DNA of 64,000 nt from JAZGER01 sp036480335 (GTDB lineage: Bacteria; Pseudomonadota; Gammaproteobacteria; DSM-19610): assembly GCA_036480335.1 (NCBI GenBank), contig JAZGGH010000086.1, forward strand, positions 1 to 64,000, written 5' to 3'. This document shows, piece by piece, positions 16,832-25,703 of this stretch (positions are counted from its first letter, which is position 1; every line of letters starts with the position of its first letter). Under the pieces are notes generated by a model, which saw nothing but the letters and a program-made list of their open reading frames with translations, did no database searches and was not told where the DNA came from. The translations under genes and the position numbers were made by a program.

Positions 16832-18718
16832 TTATGACTTTCCGGAAAGCTCAACCAGCATATGATTCAGACGTTTCACAAAGGCTGAAGGGTCATCGAG
16901 CTGCCCTCCTTCACTGAGCATCGCCTGTTCAAACAGTATCCGGCTCCAGTCATCAAAATGACCATCATCCAGATCACTCTCCAGTTTTTGCACCAAAGGA
17001 TGATCAATATTGATTTCCAGGATGGGCTTGCTATCGGGGATTTCATGGCCAGCCTGTTTCATCATTTTCTGCAGATGCACCGCCATTTCATGCGTTTCCA
17101 GCACAATACAGGAAGGTGAATCTGTCAGACGCTGACTGACCCTGACTTCTTTTACTTCATCACCCAGTACAGTGGTGATTTTTTCAATCAGACCCTTGTG
17201 CTGTGCAGCAACATCCTGGCTTTCCTTTTTCTCATCATCCGTATCAAGCTCACCAAGATCCAGCTCACCTTTAGCAACAGAAACAAGTTGCTTACCATCA
17301 AAGTCAGTCAGATGAGATGACAGCCATTCATCAACTCGATCTGACAATAACAATACTTCAATGCCTTTTTTGCGGAACACCTCAAGATGCGGGCTATTCT
17401 TTGCCGCAGCAAAACTGTCGGCAGTAATATAATAAATTTTCTCCTGAGCCTCTTTCATGCGGCCAATATAATCCTGCAATGAAACCGTCTCTAGCGCCTT
17501 ATCGGTATGAGTTGAGGCAAACCGCAACAGTCCGGCAATGCGTTCTCGGTTGGCAAAATCTTCCGCCGGCCCTTCTTTCATTACCTTGCCAAACTGCTCC
17601 CAGAATGTCGCGTATTGTTCGGGGTCATTCTTCACCATAGCTTCTAGCAAGCCAAGAATTTTTTTAACCGAGGCGGCACGAATCGAATCAATGAATTTAT
17701 TTTTTTGCAGGATTTCACGCGACACATTCAATGGTAAGTCGTCAGAATCTACCACACCTCGAATGAACCGCAGGTAGTGCGGCATCAGGTGCTCAGCGTC
17801 ATCCATGATGAAAACACGCCGAACGTACAGCTTAATACCGTGCTGTTGATCACGGTCATACAGATCGAATGGTGCGCGCTGTGGAATATAAAATAGCGTA
17901 GTATAAACTTGGTTGCCTTCAACCTGATTATGCGTCCATACCAATGGATCTTCAAAATCGTGGCCAACGTGCTTGTAAAACTCTTTGTAATCATCATCAG
18001 AAATTTCACGTTTGCTGCGTTTCCACAGGGCCGATGTATTATTCGCTGTATCAAATTCATCTTCTTTGCCTTCTTCTTCAGAAGGTAACTGAATCGGTAG
18101 TGAAATATGATCCGAATATTTTGTAATAATCGATTTCAGGCGCATTGTCTCCAGAAATTCATCAGCATCTTCGCGTAAATGCAAAATAACATCCGTACCC
18201 CGACCCGTTTTTTCAACGCTTTCGAGCGTATAATTACCTTCGCCTTTAGACGACCACATCACAGCATCATCACTACCGGCCTTCCGGGTCACCAACGAAA
18301 CTTCTTCAGCAACGATGAATGCCGAATAAAAACCCACACCGAACTGACCGATCAGCTCCATGTCCTTGTTCTGGTCACCTGTCAGGGAATCAAAAAAATG
18401 TCGGGTACCCGATTTGGCGATGGTACCAATATTCTCGACAACTTCTTCGCGCGACATACCGATACCATTATCACTGATCGTAATGGTGCGCTTATCCTTA
18501 TCTACAGTCAGCCGCACACGTAAATCGCTATCACCTGCATACAACGACTCATTAGACAACGCTTCAAAGCGCAACTTGTCGCAGGCATCGGAGGCATTCG
18601 AGATGAGTTCGCGGAGGAAAATCTCCTTGTTCGAATACAAAGAATGGATCATCAGATGCAACATCTGACTCACCTCAGTCTGAAATTCCAGAGTCTCTTT
18701 ATTGGCTTCTGCTGTCAT
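16832..18718 (-). CDS. htpG: Molecular chaperone HtpG (Hsp90)
   Basis: A 628-residue protein of the normal HtpG length. The N-terminal GHKL ATPase shows the ELISNASDACDKLR helix, DNGIGM and the GQFGVGFYSAF lid region; the middle domain has LPLNVSREILQ and the C-terminal dimerisation part ends near LNHMLVELSG. It acts as an ATP-dependent cytosolic chaperone under heat and other stress. A very good sigma-32 promoter lies 43 bases upstream (18761-18788), so heat-shock control is visible in the sequence. The gene reads in the same direction as the rpsP operon but is separated from it by a strong terminator. Confidence 0.97.
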   Translation of the reverse strand: MTAEANKETLEFQTEVSQMLHLMIHSLYSNKEIFLRELISNASDACDKLRFEALSNESLYAGDSDLRVRLTVDKDKRTITISDNGIGMSREEVVENIGTIAKSGTRHFFDSLTGDQNKDMELIGQFGVGFYSAFIVAEEVSLVTRKAGSDDAVMWSSKGEGNYTLESVEKTGRGTDVILHLREDADEFLETMRLKSIITKYSDHISLPIQLPSEEEGKEDEFDTANNTSALWKRSKREISDDDYKEFYKHVGHDFEDPLVWTHNQVEGNQVYTTLFYIPQRAPFDLYDRDQQHGIKLYVRRVFIMDDAEHLMPHYLRFIRGVVDSDDLPLNVSREILQKNKFIDSIRAASVKKILGLLEAMVKNDPEQYATFWEQFGKVMKEGPAEDFANRERIAGLLRFASTHTDKALETVSLQDYIGRMKEAQEKIYYITADSFAAAKNSPHLEVFRKKGIEVLLLSDRVDEWLSSHLTDFDGKQLVSVAKGELDLGELDTDDEKKESQDVAAQHKGLIEKITTVLGDEVKEVRVSQRLTDSPSCIVLETHEMAVHLQKMMKQAGHEIPDSKPILEINIDHPLVQKLESDLDDGHFDDWSRILFEQAMLSEGGQLDDPSAFVKRLNHMLVELSGKS

Positions 18719-18760
18719 AGTTTCTGTTCCGTTTACAAAATTAAAAATGAATAGCTCTTA

Positions 18761-18788
18761 TACTGGGGTGTAACCCAAAGATTTCAAG
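18761..18788 (-). promoter_or_regulatory. Sigma-32 heat-shock promoter of htpG
   Basis: On the minus strand CTTGAAA (18788-18782) is followed after 13 bases by CCCCAGTA (18768-18761). This fits the sigma-32 consensus CTTGAAA, 11-16 bases, CCCCATnT. The htpG ATG is 43 bases further. Confidence 0.85.
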
Positions 18789-18799
18789 AGAGAGTGTCG

Positions 18800-18858
18800 G
18801 AAAAACAAAAACCGTCAGAATACCTGACGCCAGAATATCTCTGGCGGGTATCTGACGG
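18800..18858 (-). terminator. Terminator of the rpsP-rimM-trmD-rplS operon
   Basis: Nested stem: outer CCGTCAG/CTGACGG, inner CGCCAGA/TCTGGCG, followed on the minus strand by TTTTTGTTTTT. It stands between rplS and the htpG promoter. Confidence 0.9.
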
Positions 18859-18920
18859 CATCGGTCATCACACAAAGGACACCTGAACGGATAGCCCAGG
18901 TGATCCGAAAAAACTCGTCG

Positions 18921-19265
18921 TTAGAGTTTTTCCTTGATACGTGCAGATTTACCCGATCTTTCACGCAGGTAATACAATTTTGCACGACGCACAGCACCAC
19001 GGCGCTTAACTTCAATACTGGCGATACTCTGGCTGTGCGTCTGAAAAACACGCTCAACACCTTCACCGTGGGAAATTTTGCGAACAGTAAAAGCGGAGTT
19101 CAATCCACGATTGCGGATTGCAATCACTACGCCCTCAAAGGCCTGCAACCGCTCACGGCTACCTTCTTTGACCTTCACCTGAACCACAACGGTATCGCCG
19201 GAAGAAAACTCCGGTATATCGCTTTTCATCTGTTCTTTTTCGAGTTGCTCGATAATGTTGCTCAT
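18921..19265 (-). CDS. rplS: 50S ribosomal protein L19
   Basis: About 114 residues with the L19 signature: MSNIIEQLEKEQMKSDIPEF, the IRNRGLNSAFTVRKISHGEGV core and the basic tail ending KSARIKEKL. L19 sits at the 30S-50S interface. The frame includes a GTG just before, but the ATG at 19265 gives the family's usual start. It is the last gene of the rpsP-rimM-trmD-rplS operon, 31 bases after trmD, and is followed by a strong terminator. Confidence 0.97.
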   Translation of the reverse strand: MSNIIEQLEKEQMKSDIPEFSSGDTVVVQVKVKEGSRERLQAFEGVVIAIRNRGLNSAFTVRKISHGEGVERVFQTHSQSIASIEVKRRGAVRRAKLYYLRERSGKSARIKEKL

Positions 19266-19296
19266 CACTCACGCCTAAAGTTATCGGTTTAATAAA

Positions 19297-20037
19297 TTAA
19301 ACAGCCCGCTGTTCCCTGATGTATTCATCAAGCAAAGCCTGCTGTTGCTCACTTAGCTGGATTCTTTCCAGCAAATCAGGACGTCGTTGCCAGGTACGCC
19401 CCAAAGATTCTTTCTGTCGCCAGCGTTCAATCGCAGCATGATCACCACTCATCAACACCGCCGGTACGGATTGCCCGGCGATCTGTGGCGGGCGGGTATA
19501 GTGTGGAAAATCCAGCAACCCATCTGTAAATGACTCACATTCAACCGACTGTGGATCACCCAGCGCGCCTGGCAACAATCTGACAATGGCATCAATCAAC
19601 ACCATGGCTGCCAGTTCGCCACCACTCAATACATAATCACCGATTGACCATTCTTCATCAACATACTGGTCAATCAGCCGTTCATCAACACCTTCATAGC
19701 GACCAGCCAGCAGAGTCATGCCAGGCAATTGGGAAAACTTTCTGACTGCCGCCTGATCCAGACTCCGGCCCTGTGGTGACAAATAAACCACCGGTCCAGT
19801 CGCGCCTTCTGCCTTACAGGCCGCTAGCGTGTCAGCCAGCGGCTGCACCTGCATGACCATGCCGGGACCGCCACCATAGGAACGATCATCAACTCGCCCG
19901 GTTTTATCCTGTGTATACTGGCGAGGATTCCAGGTCTGCAGCGCAAAAATACCTGTATTAAATGCCCTGCCAGTAATACCTGTTTCACACAGCCCCTGAA
20001 TAAGCTCAGGGAACAATGTGACCACATCAATTCGCAA
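19297..20037 (-). CDS. trmD: tRNA (guanine-N1)-methyltransferase TrmD
   Basis: A 246-residue SPOUT-class methyltransferase that makes m1G37 next to the anticodon, using SAM. Knot-forming motifs are visible: VVYLSPQGRSLDQ, LAGRYEGVDERLID and SIGDYVLSGGELAAM. The start is TTG at 20037, with AGGAG about 9 bases before it, only two bases after the rimM stop; no ATG or GTG alternative gives the conserved N-terminus (MRIDVVTLFPE). m1G37 prevents +1 frameshifting. Third gene of the operon. Confidence 0.96.
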   Translation of the reverse strand: MRIDVVTLFPELIQGLCETGITGRAFNTGIFALQTWNPRQYTQDKTGRVDDRSYGGGPGMVMQVQPLADTLAACKAEGATGPVVYLSPQGRSLDQAAVRKFSQLPGMTLLAGRYEGVDERLIDQYVDEEWSIGDYVLSGGELAAMVLIDAIVRLLPGALGDPQSVECESFTDGLLDFPHYTRPPQIAGQSVPAVLMSGDHAAIERWRQKESLGRTWQRRPDLLERIQLSEQQQALLDEYIREQRAV

Positions 20038-20039
20038 GC

Positions 20040-20564
20040 TCAGAAACTCCTGTCCCAGTCGACCAGCAGCTCACCCTTGTCGATATCAACGTGCAATACC
20101 GTATTGCCCATAACATAAGGGATCAGGTATTCCCGCTCACCCGCCACCACAAGCACATCATTGGCACCGGTTTCCATCAGTTTCTCAACCTGGCCCAACT
20201 TGTCGCCCTGTGTATTGACCACAAGCAAACCGATCAAATCACGCCAGTAATACTCACCCTGCGCCAGTGACGGCAATTGCTGACGAGACACCGAAATTTC
20301 CGTGCCTATCAGCGCATACGCCTGATCACGGTCAGTACAGTTTTCCAGCCTGGCAATAACACCCTTACCGTGTGCCTTGCCTTCTTCCACATTAACCGTC
20401 TGCCATTGCCCCTGACGCAATATATCCCAGGGCGAGTATTTAAGAATATTTTCTCTTGGCTGGGTATAGGAAAAAATCTTTACCCAGCCCCGAACGCCAT
20501 AAACGCCGGAAATTCTACCTACAGCAATGCCGTCATCTGCAGGCTCAATAGCCTTATCACTCAA
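20040..20564 (-). CDS. rimM: Ribosome maturation factor RimM
   Basis: A 174-residue protein with the two RimM domains: the N-terminal beta-barrel (AVGRISGVYGVRGWVKIFS) and the PRC-barrel (YYWRDLIGLLVVNTQGDKLG), ending in the typical LLVDWDRSF. It assists 30S head assembly by binding S19. The start is TTG at 20564, overlapping the rpsP stop in TTGA, with AGGAGCAG upstream. No alternative start in frame preserves the N-terminus. Translational coupling to rpsP is probable. Confidence 0.96.
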   Translation of the reverse strand: MSDKAIEPADDGIAVGRISGVYGVRGWVKIFSYTQPRENILKYSPWDILRQGQWQTVNVEEGKAHGKGVIARLENCTDRDQAYALIGTEISVSRQQLPSLAQGEYYWRDLIGLLVVNTQGDKLGQVEKLMETGANDVLVVAGEREYLIPYVMGNTVLHVDIDKGELLVDWDRSF

Positions 20565-20809
20565 TTACTGCTGCTCTGCTCCTTGATCAGCTTTGCAACA
20601 CGGTCAGATGGCTGTGCGCCCTGGCCGATCCAGTGATTGATACGATCAACATCCATATTTAAACGTACAGACTGTCCCGTCGCCATCGGATTGAAAAAAC
20701 CCAGGCGCTCAATATAACGGCCATCGCGAGGATTGCGACTGTCTGTTACGACAACATGATAAAAAGGACGCTTTTTAGCGCCGCCACGAGCCAAACGAAT
20801 TGTTACCAT
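20561..20809 (-). CDS. rpsP: 30S ribosomal protein S16
   Basis: An 82-residue S16 protein with the family start MVTIRLARGGAKKRPFYHVV and core PRDGRYIERLGFFNP. First gene of its operon; the promoter must lie in the AT-rich region just above 20809, but I see no clear consensus. Its stop overlaps the TTG start of rimM. Confidence 0.97.
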   Translation of the reverse strand: MVTIRLARGGAKKRPFYHVVVTDSRNPRDGRYIERLGFFNPMATGQSVRLNMDVDRINHWIGQGAQPSDRVAKLIKEQSSSN

Positions 20810-21193
20810 AGGTATCTACCTGAATTGTAAACGTTGTTAATTTAAGCGAACCGATAAAATCTATCATTGGCCGCCGGTAAACCCGCCATATTACTTGATT
20901 CGTTAAAAAAAGTGAAGATAAAAGCCATTAAAAATCAACGAAGCTGCCAAATAAATTTACCGCACGAAACAAGGCCAAAAATGTAAACAGATCCGTCAAT
21001 AAGTGTCGATTTATTTTACAATCATAACTCCTGACTCCACTAATACATGTCAATTATATCTGCTTGTAAAATTTAGATATTCATTAAAATTATTAGAAAA
21101 TCGCTGCAAAAGAATTGACGATATTCTTTACACTTTAGATCTACTAGCCACCAGCGACTCTCTAAGTCGTTGATTTTTTAACCGACAAAAAAC
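20810..21193. other. AT-rich intergenic region upstream of rpsP and of a sigma-54 promoter
   Basis: No open frame of note. It holds the leader and promoter of rpsP (minus) and, at 21155-21172, an imperfect palindrome CGACTCTCTAAGTCG about 40 bases before the sigma-54 promoter, which could bind an enhancer-binding protein. This last point is inference. Confidence 0.45.
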
Positions 21194-21209
21194 TGGCACA
21201 CGGCTTGCA
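21194..21209 (+). promoter_or_regulatory. Sigma-54 (RpoN) promoter
   Basis: TGGCAC (21194-21199), five bases, TTGCA (21205-21209). The invariant GG and GC are separated by exactly 10 bases, and the match to the RpoN consensus TGGCACN5TTGCA is complete. Transcription would start near 21220 and run to the right, away from rpsP. Confidence 0.82.
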
Positions 21210-21219
21210 ATATAAACCG

Positions 21220-21365
21220 TAACAAGAACAAGCAGACATGATGTCCGCATCCAAGGCACCCGAACAACAATAAAAATGGGTGTAACCGGAGGAGAGTAAA
21301 ACCTTAATAATGTAAGAGTCGTTAAGGTACATTCAAAAGCGGTCCGCAAGGACCGCTTTTTTTTT
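21220..21365 (+). ncRNA. Candidate sigma-54-dependent small RNA with AAnAAnAA motifs
   Basis: A transcript from the RpoN promoter to the terminator would be about 146 bases. Two A-rich repeats of the AAnAAnAA type stand in it: AACAAGAACAAG right at the 5' end (21221-21232) and AACAACAATAA (21263-21273). Such motifs are where Crc with Hfq binds in the CrcZ/CrcY RNAs of Pseudomonas, which are also sigma-54 dependent. A 7-bp stem (ACCTTAA/TTAAGGT, 21301-21328) and the terminator stem follow, with an unpaired GGAGGA before. The only frames inside are tiny: an 11-residue frame (MMSASKAPEQQ, from 21238) and an ATG-TAA pair. No sequence relationship to CrcZ can be claimed; the likeness is architectural. 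Confidence 0.6.
21335..21365 (+). terminator. Rho-independent terminator, bidirectional
   Basis: GCGGTCC, tetraloop GCAA, GGACCGC, then nine T; four A before the stem pair with the first T. Ends the candidate small RNA. On the minus strand the same stem followed by TTTT can terminate ffh. Confidence 0.9.
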
Positions 21366-21384
21366 ATGCCACAAAAAATGCCTG

Positions 21385-22746
21385 CTAGAACGGCGAAAAC
21401 CCCTGCGGCAAGCCACCCTTCATACCTCGCATCATTTTTTTCAAGCCGCCACCCGACATTTTTTTCATCATTTTCTTCATCTGCATGAACTGTTTCAACA
21501 GACGATTAACATCCTGCACCTGAGTTCCGGAACCATTTGCAATGCGTTTGCGCCTGGAACCCTTGATCGTATCAGGAAAGCGACGTTCTTTAAGCGTCAT
21601 TGAGCGAATGATCGCCAACATTTTATGAATCTCACGGTCATTCACCTGATTTTTAACATTATCCGGAATCTGCCCCATACCCGGCATCTTATCCATCAGA
21701 CTCGAAAGCCCTCCCATACCCGCCATCTGTTCAAGCTGGTCATGAAAATCTTCCAGGTTAAAGCGCTTGCCTTTGCTGAGTTTCTTCGCCAGCTTTTCGG
21801 CTTTATTACGGTCAACCTTCTGCTCAACCTCTTCCACCAGCGACAACACATCGCCCATACCCAGAATACGCGAGGCAATACGATCAGGATGAAACGGCTC
21901 CAGCGCGTCGGTTTTTTCACCCGCGCCAAGAAATTTGATGGGCTTACCGGTAATCGCTCGGATCGACAGTGCTGCACCGCCACGCGCATCGCCATCCGTC
22001 TTGGTTAGAATAACCCCCGTCAACGGTAATGCGTCATTAAATGCCTTAGCGGTATTGGCCGCATCCTGGCCGGTCATGCTGTCGACAACAAACAGCGTTT
22101 CCGTCGGTTGCACAGCCTTATGCACCTGCTGGATTTCCAGCATCATCTCTTCATCTATATGAAGACGACCAGCCGTATCTATGATCACAACATCTGCAAA
22201 CTGCTTCTTCGCGTGGGCCAATGCTGCTTTGGCAATCTTGACCGGACTTTGCTTTGTCGTACTGGGGAAGAAACTTGCACCCACCTGTTCTGAAAGCGTT
22301 TTTAACTGCTCAATAGCCGCTGGCCGATAAACGTCACAACTGGTCACCAGGACAGATTTTTTATGCTTCTCCATCAACCAGCGCGCCAGCTTACCGGTAC
22401 TGGTGGTTTTACCTGCACCCTGCAGGCCCGCCAGTAGAATCACCACCGGTGGCTGCGCCTTTAAATCAAGCTCATCGCAGGATTCGCCCATTGTTGCGAC
22501 AAGCTCATCATTCACGACCTTAACCAGCGCCTGCCCAGGAGAAAGACTTTTTAACACTTCCTGACCAATGGCCCGCTCGCGCACCCGCTCAATAAAGCCC
22601 TTCACCACAGGCAATGCGACATCCGCTTCCAGCAATGCCATGCGCACCTCGCGCAGGGTTTCCTTGATATTGTCTTCCGTCAGGCGCCCCTGGCCGCGAA
22701 GGTTTCGAATTGTCGTCGACAGGCGATCAGTCAGATTGTCAAACAT
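21385..22746 (-). CDS. ffh: Signal recognition particle protein Ffh (SRP54)
   Basis: A 453-residue GTPase. The N-terminal four-helix bundle is followed by the G domain with P-loop GLQGAGKT (107-114), DTAGRLHIDEEM, TKTDGDARGG and the GTP-binding loops, and then the methionine-rich M domain (MKKMMKKMSGGGLKKMM) that binds 4.5S RNA and signal peptides. It delivers ribosome-nascent chains to FtsY at the membrane. Its position beside the rpsP operon and divergent from ypjD is the classical gammaproteobacterial order. Confidence 0.97.
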   Translation of the reverse strand: MFDNLTDRLSTTIRNLRGQGRLTEDNIKETLREVRMALLEADVALPVVKGFIERVRERAIGQEVLKSLSPGQALVKVVNDELVATMGESCDELDLKAQPPVVILLAGLQGAGKTTSTGKLARWLMEKHKKSVLVTSCDVYRPAAIEQLKTLSEQVGASFFPSTTKQSPVKIAKAALAHAKKQFADVVIIDTAGRLHIDEEMMLEIQQVHKAVQPTETLFVVDSMTGQDAANTAKAFNDALPLTGVILTKTDGDARGGAALSIRAITGKPIKFLGAGEKTDALEPFHPDRIASRILGMGDVLSLVEEVEQKVDRNKAEKLAKKLSKGKRFNLEDFHDQLEQMAGMGGLSSLMDKMPGMGQIPDNVKNQVNDREIHKMLAIIRSMTLKERRFPDTIKGSRRKRIANGSGTQVQDVNRLLKQFMQMKKMMKKMSGGGLKKMMRGMKGGLPQGFSPF

Positions 22747-22866
22747 ACGCGTTACTCTATTGTTAGATAAATGAATACAATGACCTGATTATAAGCGCCA
22801 CAGGACTTCAAGCCAACCGCCGGTTGTGCGATGATTGCTCACCATGAAATATAGATCGAAACACGC

Positions 22867-23685
22867 ATGAACACACTCTGGCTCTCTGCACTGGCCATTC
22901 TGCTATATCTACTGGCAAGCGCAGGCTTTCTGCGCCAGCTCCAGTACAACCTGACCATCAATGACCAGCAGCCCTACCGCAAACAACTGCTCGGCCTGGT
23001 TTTTGTGGCGATCATTCTGCACACCGCCAGCCTCTGGCCGCAGTTGATGACATCACAGGGGCTCAACCTGGGGTTTTTTAATGCTATCTCGCTGGTTGCA
23101 TTACTGACCATGCTCATCTTCTTTTTATCCTCGCTGACACTGCCCGTTGATATTCTCGGCATTCCCCTACTGTCAGTGGCAGCCGTTGCCGTAGCCCTGA
23201 ATGCATTCTACCCGGATCAGCAGCGCATTCTTTCCGGCAACGACTGGAAACTGGACCTGCATATCCTGTTCTCCATTCTTGCCTATAGCATCCTTGGACT
23301 GGGGGCTGCACAGGCATCACTGCTGGCCATCCAGGAAAGGCATTTGCGTAACCGCCGCCCCGGCGGTTTCATCCGCGCCCTGCCACCACTGGAAATTATG
23401 GAATCCCTGCTGTTTGAAATGATCAGTATCGGCTTTATCCTGCTGAGTGCAGCACTGCTCACAGGCATATTGTTTATCGACAATATTTTTGCCCAGCATC
23501 TGGTGCATAAATCCGTCCTCTCATTTATAGCCTGGGGTGTTTTCGCTATCCTGCTCTGGGGGCGCTGGAAATTTGGCTGGCGCGGTCGCACGGCTATCCG
23601 CTGGACACTCACCGGCTTTGCCTTTCTATTACTGGCCTACTTTGGTAGCAAATTTGTGCTTGAACTCATTCTGGAGAAAACCTGA
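22867..23685 (+). CDS. ypjD: CcsA/YpjD family inner-membrane protein
   Basis: A 272-residue protein with about eight membrane helices. Its middle has the cytochrome c assembly (CcsA) motif region around DWKLDLHILFSILAYSILGL and the later RTAIRWTLTGFAFLLLAY. The conserved location next to ffh matches E. coli ypjD. Family members handle haem in c-type cytochrome assembly or are suspected to; a role here is not certain because the tryptophan-rich signature is weak. It is followed after 3 bases by a PqiA-like gene. Confidence 0.8.
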   Translation: MNTLWLSALAILLYLLASAGFLRQLQYNLTINDQQPYRKQLLGLVFVAIILHTASLWPQLMTSQGLNLGFFNAISLVALLTMLIFFLSSLTLPVDILGIPLLSVAAVAVALNAFYPDQQRILSGNDWKLDLHILFSILAYSILGLGAAQASLLAIQERHLRNRRPGGFIRALPPLEIMESLLFEMISIGFILLSAALLTGILFIDNIFAQHLVHKSVLSFIAWGVFAILLWGRWKFGWRGRTAIRWTLTGFAFLLLAYFGSKFVLELILEKT

Positions 23686-23688
23686 ACC

Positions 23689-24321
23689 ATGAAACTCTGG
23701 ATGGGCCTTGCCCTGTTATTTACCGCCTACCTGTCACTGATTCCCGGCCTTACCCAACCCATGATTTCGCTTACCGGAACACTGGATAAAGCAGAAATGG
23801 TGGCGTTGGGAAAAGATGTGCTTGCAGAAAACAGTGAACTGCCAGCCTTTATAAAACGCACCGCCACCAGTCTGATTAACCAGCTACACATAGAAGGCAG
23901 CATCGTCGCCTACCAGAAGACCCGCAGTATCCTCGGCACTGTGCGCGATCTGGCCGAATCCAGTAACTATCTGGTTGCCTTTCTGATCATGCTGTTTAGC
24001 GTGATTGTGCCTATATTGAAAGGCCTGATGCTATCGGCCAGCATTGCACTGAAGGAACACCCCATTGCCCACAAGGGCCGCCTGTTCAGTGGCGCTATCA
24101 GCAAATGGTCAATGGCCGATGTATTTGTGATCGCTATCATCGTTGCATACATGGCCGCCAATGCCTCGCAACAGTCGGGTGAACTAATGACATTAACTGC
24201 AACCTTCGGGCAGGGCTTTTACTTTTTTCTTGGCTACTGTCTGCTATCGATTGTATCTGCACAAATACTCGCCTCTCACGCCAGAACTACAAGTGATAAC
24301 CGCAGATCTGAAACCCTGTAA
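23689..24321 (+). CDS. Paraquat-inducible protein A family membrane protein
   Basis: A 210-residue membrane protein with an N-terminal helix, a periplasmic loop (about 25-85) and three or four C-terminal helices including IMLFSVIVPILKGLML and WSMADVFVIAIIVAYMA, which are the family signature. The N-terminal cysteine pairs found in full-length PqiA are absent, so it corresponds to the single-module version. It is inserted between ypjD and the CorB-like gene, which are adjacent in E. coli. Function unproven; PqiA proteins take part in envelope lipid transport systems. Confidence 0.72.
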   Translation: MKLWMGLALLFTAYLSLIPGLTQPMISLTGTLDKAEMVALGKDVLAENSELPAFIKRTATSLINQLHIEGSIVAYQKTRSILGTVRDLAESSNYLVAFLIMLFSVIVPILKGLMLSASIALKEHPIAHKGRLFSGAISKWSMADVFVIAIIVAYMAANASQQSGELMTLTATFGQGFYFFLGYCLLSIVSAQILASHARTTSDNRRSETL

Positions 24322-24342
24322 CTTAATCCGGAAACCACTGAC

Positions 24343-25626
24343 TTGAACGATATACCACTTGGCGCTCTGTTTGCCGCCCTCGTCTTTCTGATCATTCTGT
24401 CTGCCTTTTTCTCAGGCTCGGAAACTGGCCTGATGACATTAAATCGCTATCGCTTAAAACACCTGGCGAAAAAAAAACACCGCGGTGCTATGCGCGCACA
24501 GAAACTGCTCGAACGGCCAGACCGCTTAATCGGCCTGATCCTTCTGGGTAACAATTTTGCCAACATTCTTGCCTCATCATTGACCACTATCATCGCCCTG
24601 CGGCTCTCCGGTCAGGCAGGCATTGCCATCGGTGCCGGACTATTAACCCTGGTGATTCTGATATTCGCCGAAGTAACACCCAAAACTCTTGCCGCATTAC
24701 ATCCGGAACGCATCGCTTTCCCGGCAGCCTTTATCTATGGGCCGTTATTGAAACTCACCTGGCCACTGGTATTTGTGGTTAACCTGATCGCCAACAATCT
24801 TCTGAAACTGTTTGGCGTCTCCAGCGATAGCGTCAATAATAGCGCCCTCAGCCAGGAAGAACTGCGTACTGTCGTACTCGAAGCTGGCGCAATCATTCCC
24901 AAACGACATCAAGCTATGCTGCTGAATGTACTCGATCTGGAAAACGTGACTGTCGAAGACATTATGATTGCCCGCAATCATATCGTCGGCCTGGATCTCG
25001 ATGATGACTGGGACCAGATAGAACGCGCCATCATGAGCTCGCGCTACACACGCCTGCCCGTCTATCGTGGCAATGCCAATCGTATCAGTGGTTTTATTCA
25101 TCTGCGTAAAATCATCCCCCTGCTGACACATAACGAACTCAACAAGGAAAAACTCATTGAACTGGTGCGTAAACCCCATTTCATACCCGAACACACCCCG
25201 CTCAGTCGACAATTACTGAACTTCCAACATCAGCACTATCGAGTTGGTCTCGTCGTCGATGAATACGGCGACATACAGGGACTGGTCACTCTGGAAGATA
25301 TCCTCGAAGAAGTCGTTGGCGAATTCACTCGCGGCACAACGGATATAAACAACGAATATACCCTGCAGAAAGATGGCAGTATCCTCGTCGATGGCAGCAT
25401 ACACATTCGCGACATCAATCGTGCCCTCAACATCGAACTACCAACCAATGGCCCCAAAACCCTCAATGGCCTGGTTCTGGAATACATGGAAGATATCCCA
25501 CGACCAGACACCAGCATTTTGCTTGCCAGGTATCCTGTTGATATCGTGCAGACACGCAATAATCGAGTGAAAACCCTCAGGTTGCATCCGTTGAAACGGC
25601 AGCCTGTTCGTGAACTGGGTAAGTGA
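24343..25626 (+). CDS. HlyC/CorC (CorB-type) transporter, CNNM + CBS + CorC_HlyC domains
   Basis: A 427-residue membrane protein. A CNNM (DUF21) domain occupies about 1-190 (FFSGSETGLMTLNRYRLKHL), followed by two CBS domains (about 205-330; VEDIMIARNHIVGLD and LVVDEYGDIQGLVTLEDIL) and a C-terminal CorC_HlyC domain (about 345-420; VDGSIHIRDINRAL). This is the architecture of CorB/YfjD, a magnesium or cobalt transporter family. The start is TTG at 24343; the first internal ATG would remove the first membrane helix. Confidence 0.88.
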   Translation: MNDIPLGALFAALVFLIILSAFFSGSETGLMTLNRYRLKHLAKKKHRGAMRAQKLLERPDRLIGLILLGNNFANILASSLTTIIALRLSGQAGIAIGAGLLTLVILIFAEVTPKTLAALHPERIAFPAAFIYGPLLKLTWPLVFVVNLIANNLLKLFGVSSDSVNNSALSQEELRTVVLEAGAIIPKRHQAMLLNVLDLENVTVEDIMIARNHIVGLDLDDDWDQIERAIMSSRYTRLPVYRGNANRISGFIHLRKIIPLLTHNELNKEKLIELVRKPHFIPEHTPLSRQLLNFQHQHYRVGLVVDEYGDIQGLVTLEDILEEVVGEFTRGTTDINNEYTLQKDGSILVDGSIHIRDINRALNIELPTNGPKTLNGLVLEYMEDIPRPDTSILLARYPVDIVQTRNNRVKTLRLHPLKRQPVRELGK

Positions 25627-25703
25627 ATAGCCAACTTGGAACACCTAAACACCTGCAGTAGTCCTATTAATTCATACACTGCTCTACAAGAACCCCAGAT
25701 TTG

